Assembly: GCF_900446215.1 (NCBI RefSeq)
Contig: NZ_UAQZ01000017.1
Span: 186,001-250,000, forward strand
Direction: 5' to 3'
Source of the DNA: Burkholderia cenocepacia
GTDB lineage: Bacteria; Pseudomonadota; Gammaproteobacteria; Burkholderiales; Burkholderiaceae
Length of the DNA stretch: 64,000 nucleotides
Shown: positions 62,420-64,000 of the stretch, one piece after another
Layout of the letters: each line of letters starts with the position of its first letter
How positions within the stretch are numbered: the first letter of the stretch is position 1
Notes under the pieces: model-generated
The model's database searches: none
The model's input: only the letters and a program-made list of their open reading frames with translations
Told to the model about the DNA's origin: nothing
Position numbers and translations under genes: made by a program

Positions 62420-63118
62420 ATGAACATCCGCCACGAACGCTTCACCCGCCCCGCGCTGGGCGTCTTGTGCGTTGCAGCGCTCGCCGCCCTCCAGGCCTGC
62501 AACGGCGATGCCTGCTTCGGTGTCGACGTATGCTTCAACGACAACACGCAGACCGTCGCGCTATCAGGCACGGCCGCGACGGGCGACGCGCTCGCGAGCG
62601 CGCAGGTCACGGTCAATTGCGCGGTCGGCTCGGCAACGACGCTGACGGACGGCGGCGGCAACTACCGTGTGACGCTCGACGCCGCGCTGCCATGCGTCAT
62701 CACCGTGGCGTCGGGCGGCGCGAGCCTGCATTCGCTCGCCTATGCGGGCGGCACCTTCAACACGACGCCCGAGACCGAGCTGATGCTGGTCTATCTCGCG
62801 GCGCAACTCGGGACGAACACGGCCGGGCTGATCGGCAATTTCCAGGGCAGCCTGCGCTACCAGCGGGCCATGAACAGCCCGGACACCGTGCAGGCCGCGC
62901 AATCGGCCGTCGTGACGAACCTGCAGCAGCGCTATGCGGTCTCGCTCGCCGCGCCGGCGTTCCTGACCACCTCGTTCGTGGTCGGGCAACCGGGCGTCGA
63001 CGGCGATCTCGTTGCGCTGGCGAAGGCTGGCGCGATCGATCCGAACGGACTGCCGGATCCGGTTGCCGTGTCGCTGTTGCAGCAGGCCGGGGCCGCGCAT
63101 CCGCTGCAAGGAATGTGA
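62420..63118 (+). CDS. Putative lipoprotein with carboxypeptidase-regulatory-like domain
   Basis: A 232-residue protein with the lipobox LQAC after a hydrophobic start, then a cluster of cysteines (NGDACFGVDVCF) and a beta-sandwich segment (VALSGTAATGDALASAQVTV, then GGGNYRVTLDAALPCVI) typical of regulatory-like domains that bring modules to the cell surface. The C-terminal half is helical and unrecognised. The start has little ribosome-binding site support. Gap 63119-63376 has no gene. Confidence 0.68.
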   Translation: MNIRHERFTRPALGVLCVAALAALQACNGDACFGVDVCFNDNTQTVALSGTAATGDALASAQVTVNCAVGSATTLTDGGGNYRVTLDAALPCVITVASGGASLHSLAYAGGTFNTTPETELMLVYLAAQLGTNTAGLIGNFQGSLRYQRAMNSPDTVQAAQSAVVTNLQQRYAVSLAAPAFLTTSFVVGQPGVDGDLVALAKAGAIDPNGLPDPVAVSLLQQAGAAHPLQGM

Positions 63119-63376
63119 CCGGGACGGGAATCGACCGTCAGGTGCCGGCTTCGCGCGCGTCGTCGGCCAGCAATGCCCAAACGCTCGTGGTCGCGCCATT
63201 CGCCGCCGATGCGCAGACAGCGCGGCGAACATCCCGCTTGCCTGAACCCGAGCCGTCGAACCAGCGCGATCGACGCACGCTTGCCGGATGGTTCGCGGCG
63301 ATCACGTCAGCGGCGTCGGACCGGGCGACGCGATTCAGCAGGATCCGGCTCGTGGGCCGCGGTCACCACCCGGCGC

Positions 63377-64000
63377 TTACGCCGCCTCCCCGCTCCCGCA
63401 CACCACCGGCGCCGCCTGCTGCTGCGACAGATACCGCAGCAGCTTCGTCACCATCCACACGACGATGAACGACAACGCGACGAAAAACACCGCCAGCGGC
63501 GTCAGCACGTGAATCGACACGAAACCGGCCAGCCCCATCATCGCGGACGACACGAGCAGCAGCGCACAGCCGAGAATCGCGCTCGTCAGGCCGGCGATAT
63601 GCGGAAACAGCGAATTGCCCTTGGCCATCAGCGTCGGATACATCGCACCGGCGCAGAAACCCATCACGAGCACCGGCGTCGCGAGCGTCCACACGCGCAG
63701 GCCGACGGTCAGCGCCAGCACCAGCATCGCGACCGACGCGCCCGCCATCACGCGCGCGCCGATCCGCAGCCGTTGCTCGGCGCTCGGCAGCCCGCGCCCG
63801 TGAATCCGGTTCGACAAACCGCCGAGGAAATACATGAGGCCGATGCCGAGCGCGAGATAACCGAAGAAGGTCGGCGGCTTGTGCAGCGTGGTCTGGACCA
63901 TGAACGGCCCGACGATGTTGAACACCAGCAGGATGCTGTAGCACAGCCCCTGGGCGAGGAAGCAGCTCTGGAACACCGGGCTGGCCAGCACCTTGCCCGC
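63377..64000 (-). CDS. MFS transporter, Bcr/CflA-like, truncated at the window edge
   Basis: The visible 3' 207 codons encode the C-terminal six membrane spans of a drug-exporter-like MFS protein: LVFNIVGPFMVQTTLHKPPT, GIGLMYFLGGLSNRIHGRGL, and GAMYPTLMAKGNSLFPHIAG. The frame stays open to the last base of the window, so the start lies outside. Motif A cannot be seen. The pattern resembles the Bcr/CflA and Emr-type groups. The gene converges on the lipoprotein gene. Confidence 0.8.
   Translation of the reverse strand, partial: AGKVLASPVFQSCFLAQGLCYSILLVFNIVGPFMVQTTLHKPPTFFGYLALGIGLMYFLGGLSNRIHGRGLPSAEQRLRIGARVMAGASVAMLVLALTVGLRVWTLATPVLVMGFCAGAMYPTLMAKGNSLFPHIAGLTSAILGCALLLVSSAMMGLAGFVSIHVLTPLAVFFVALSFIVVWMVTKLLRYLSQQQAAPVVCGSGEAA

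Overview
The window is high-GC, densely coded DNA (roughly two-thirds G+C) typical of a Burkholderia cepacia complex bacterium. The best single clue is the three-gene FAD-dependent glucose dehydrogenase operon (49753-53158). Its subunit lengths of 168, 539 and 425 residues match those known for the Burkholderia cepacia enzyme. A PaaR-like palindrome upstream of paaH and a DUF3331 gene also fit. I see no rRNA, tRNA, CRISPR array, insertion sequence or prophage. The content is accessory metabolism, transport and regulation.

Layout. 1-8240: a truncated uracil-DNA glycosylase, an AraC regulator, a fumarylpyruvate-hydrolase-like enzyme, a DUF4303 protein, a Bcr/CflA drug exporter preceded by what looks like a complete transcription attenuator (promoter, 16-residue leader peptide, antiterminator, terminator), an HtrA protease, a lipoprotein and a CPBP membrane protease. 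8241-14454: an AT-richer gap with an orphan terminator, a MocR regulator divergent from a double-GNAT protein, a DUF3331/MFS pair under a MerR-type promoter, and another GNAT protein. 14455-21820: a butanediol dehydrogenase with a possible sigma-54 promoter, an orphan histidine kinase, two membrane proteins, an aldo/keto reductase and a MarC protein. 21946-25724: a phenylacetate-degradation operon fragment (paaH, paaK, crotonase) behind a TetR-type palindrome. 26273-27361: a cation/proton antiporter.

27476-37030 holds two facing sugar-acid or hydroxy-acid catabolic clusters. The first is DctP, a fused DctQM TRAP transporter, a LacI regulator, a 2-hydroxyacid dehydrogenase and a lactonase-type amidohydrolase, joined by ATGA overlaps, with a LacI-like operator upstream. 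The second is LysR divergent from another 2-hydroxyacid dehydrogenase and a sugar-acid type MFS carrier. 37056-47720: a LysR gene, an HPP-CBS membrane protein, a MarR/ClC pair with a palindromic operator, a decayed universal stress protein fragment, a small secreted protein, ppnP, then LysR divergent from an M20 amidohydrolase and an MHS transporter, and an isochorismatase-like hydrolase. 47991-53158: porin, DoxX and the glucose dehydrogenase operon, all on the minus strand. 53469-61785: a giant alpha-2-macroglobulin-like protein coupled to PbpC, a periplasmic pairing thought to defend and repair the envelope. The window ends with a small membrane protein, a lipoprotein and a truncated MFS transporter.

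The most novel-looking element is the leader-peptide attenuator at 4363-4542 in front of the drug exporter. The MerR-type promoter at 13570-13600, the sigma-54-like promoter with inverted repeats at 14485-14563, and the sugar-acid cluster whose dehydrogenase lacks the usual catalytic glutamate are the next most interesting.
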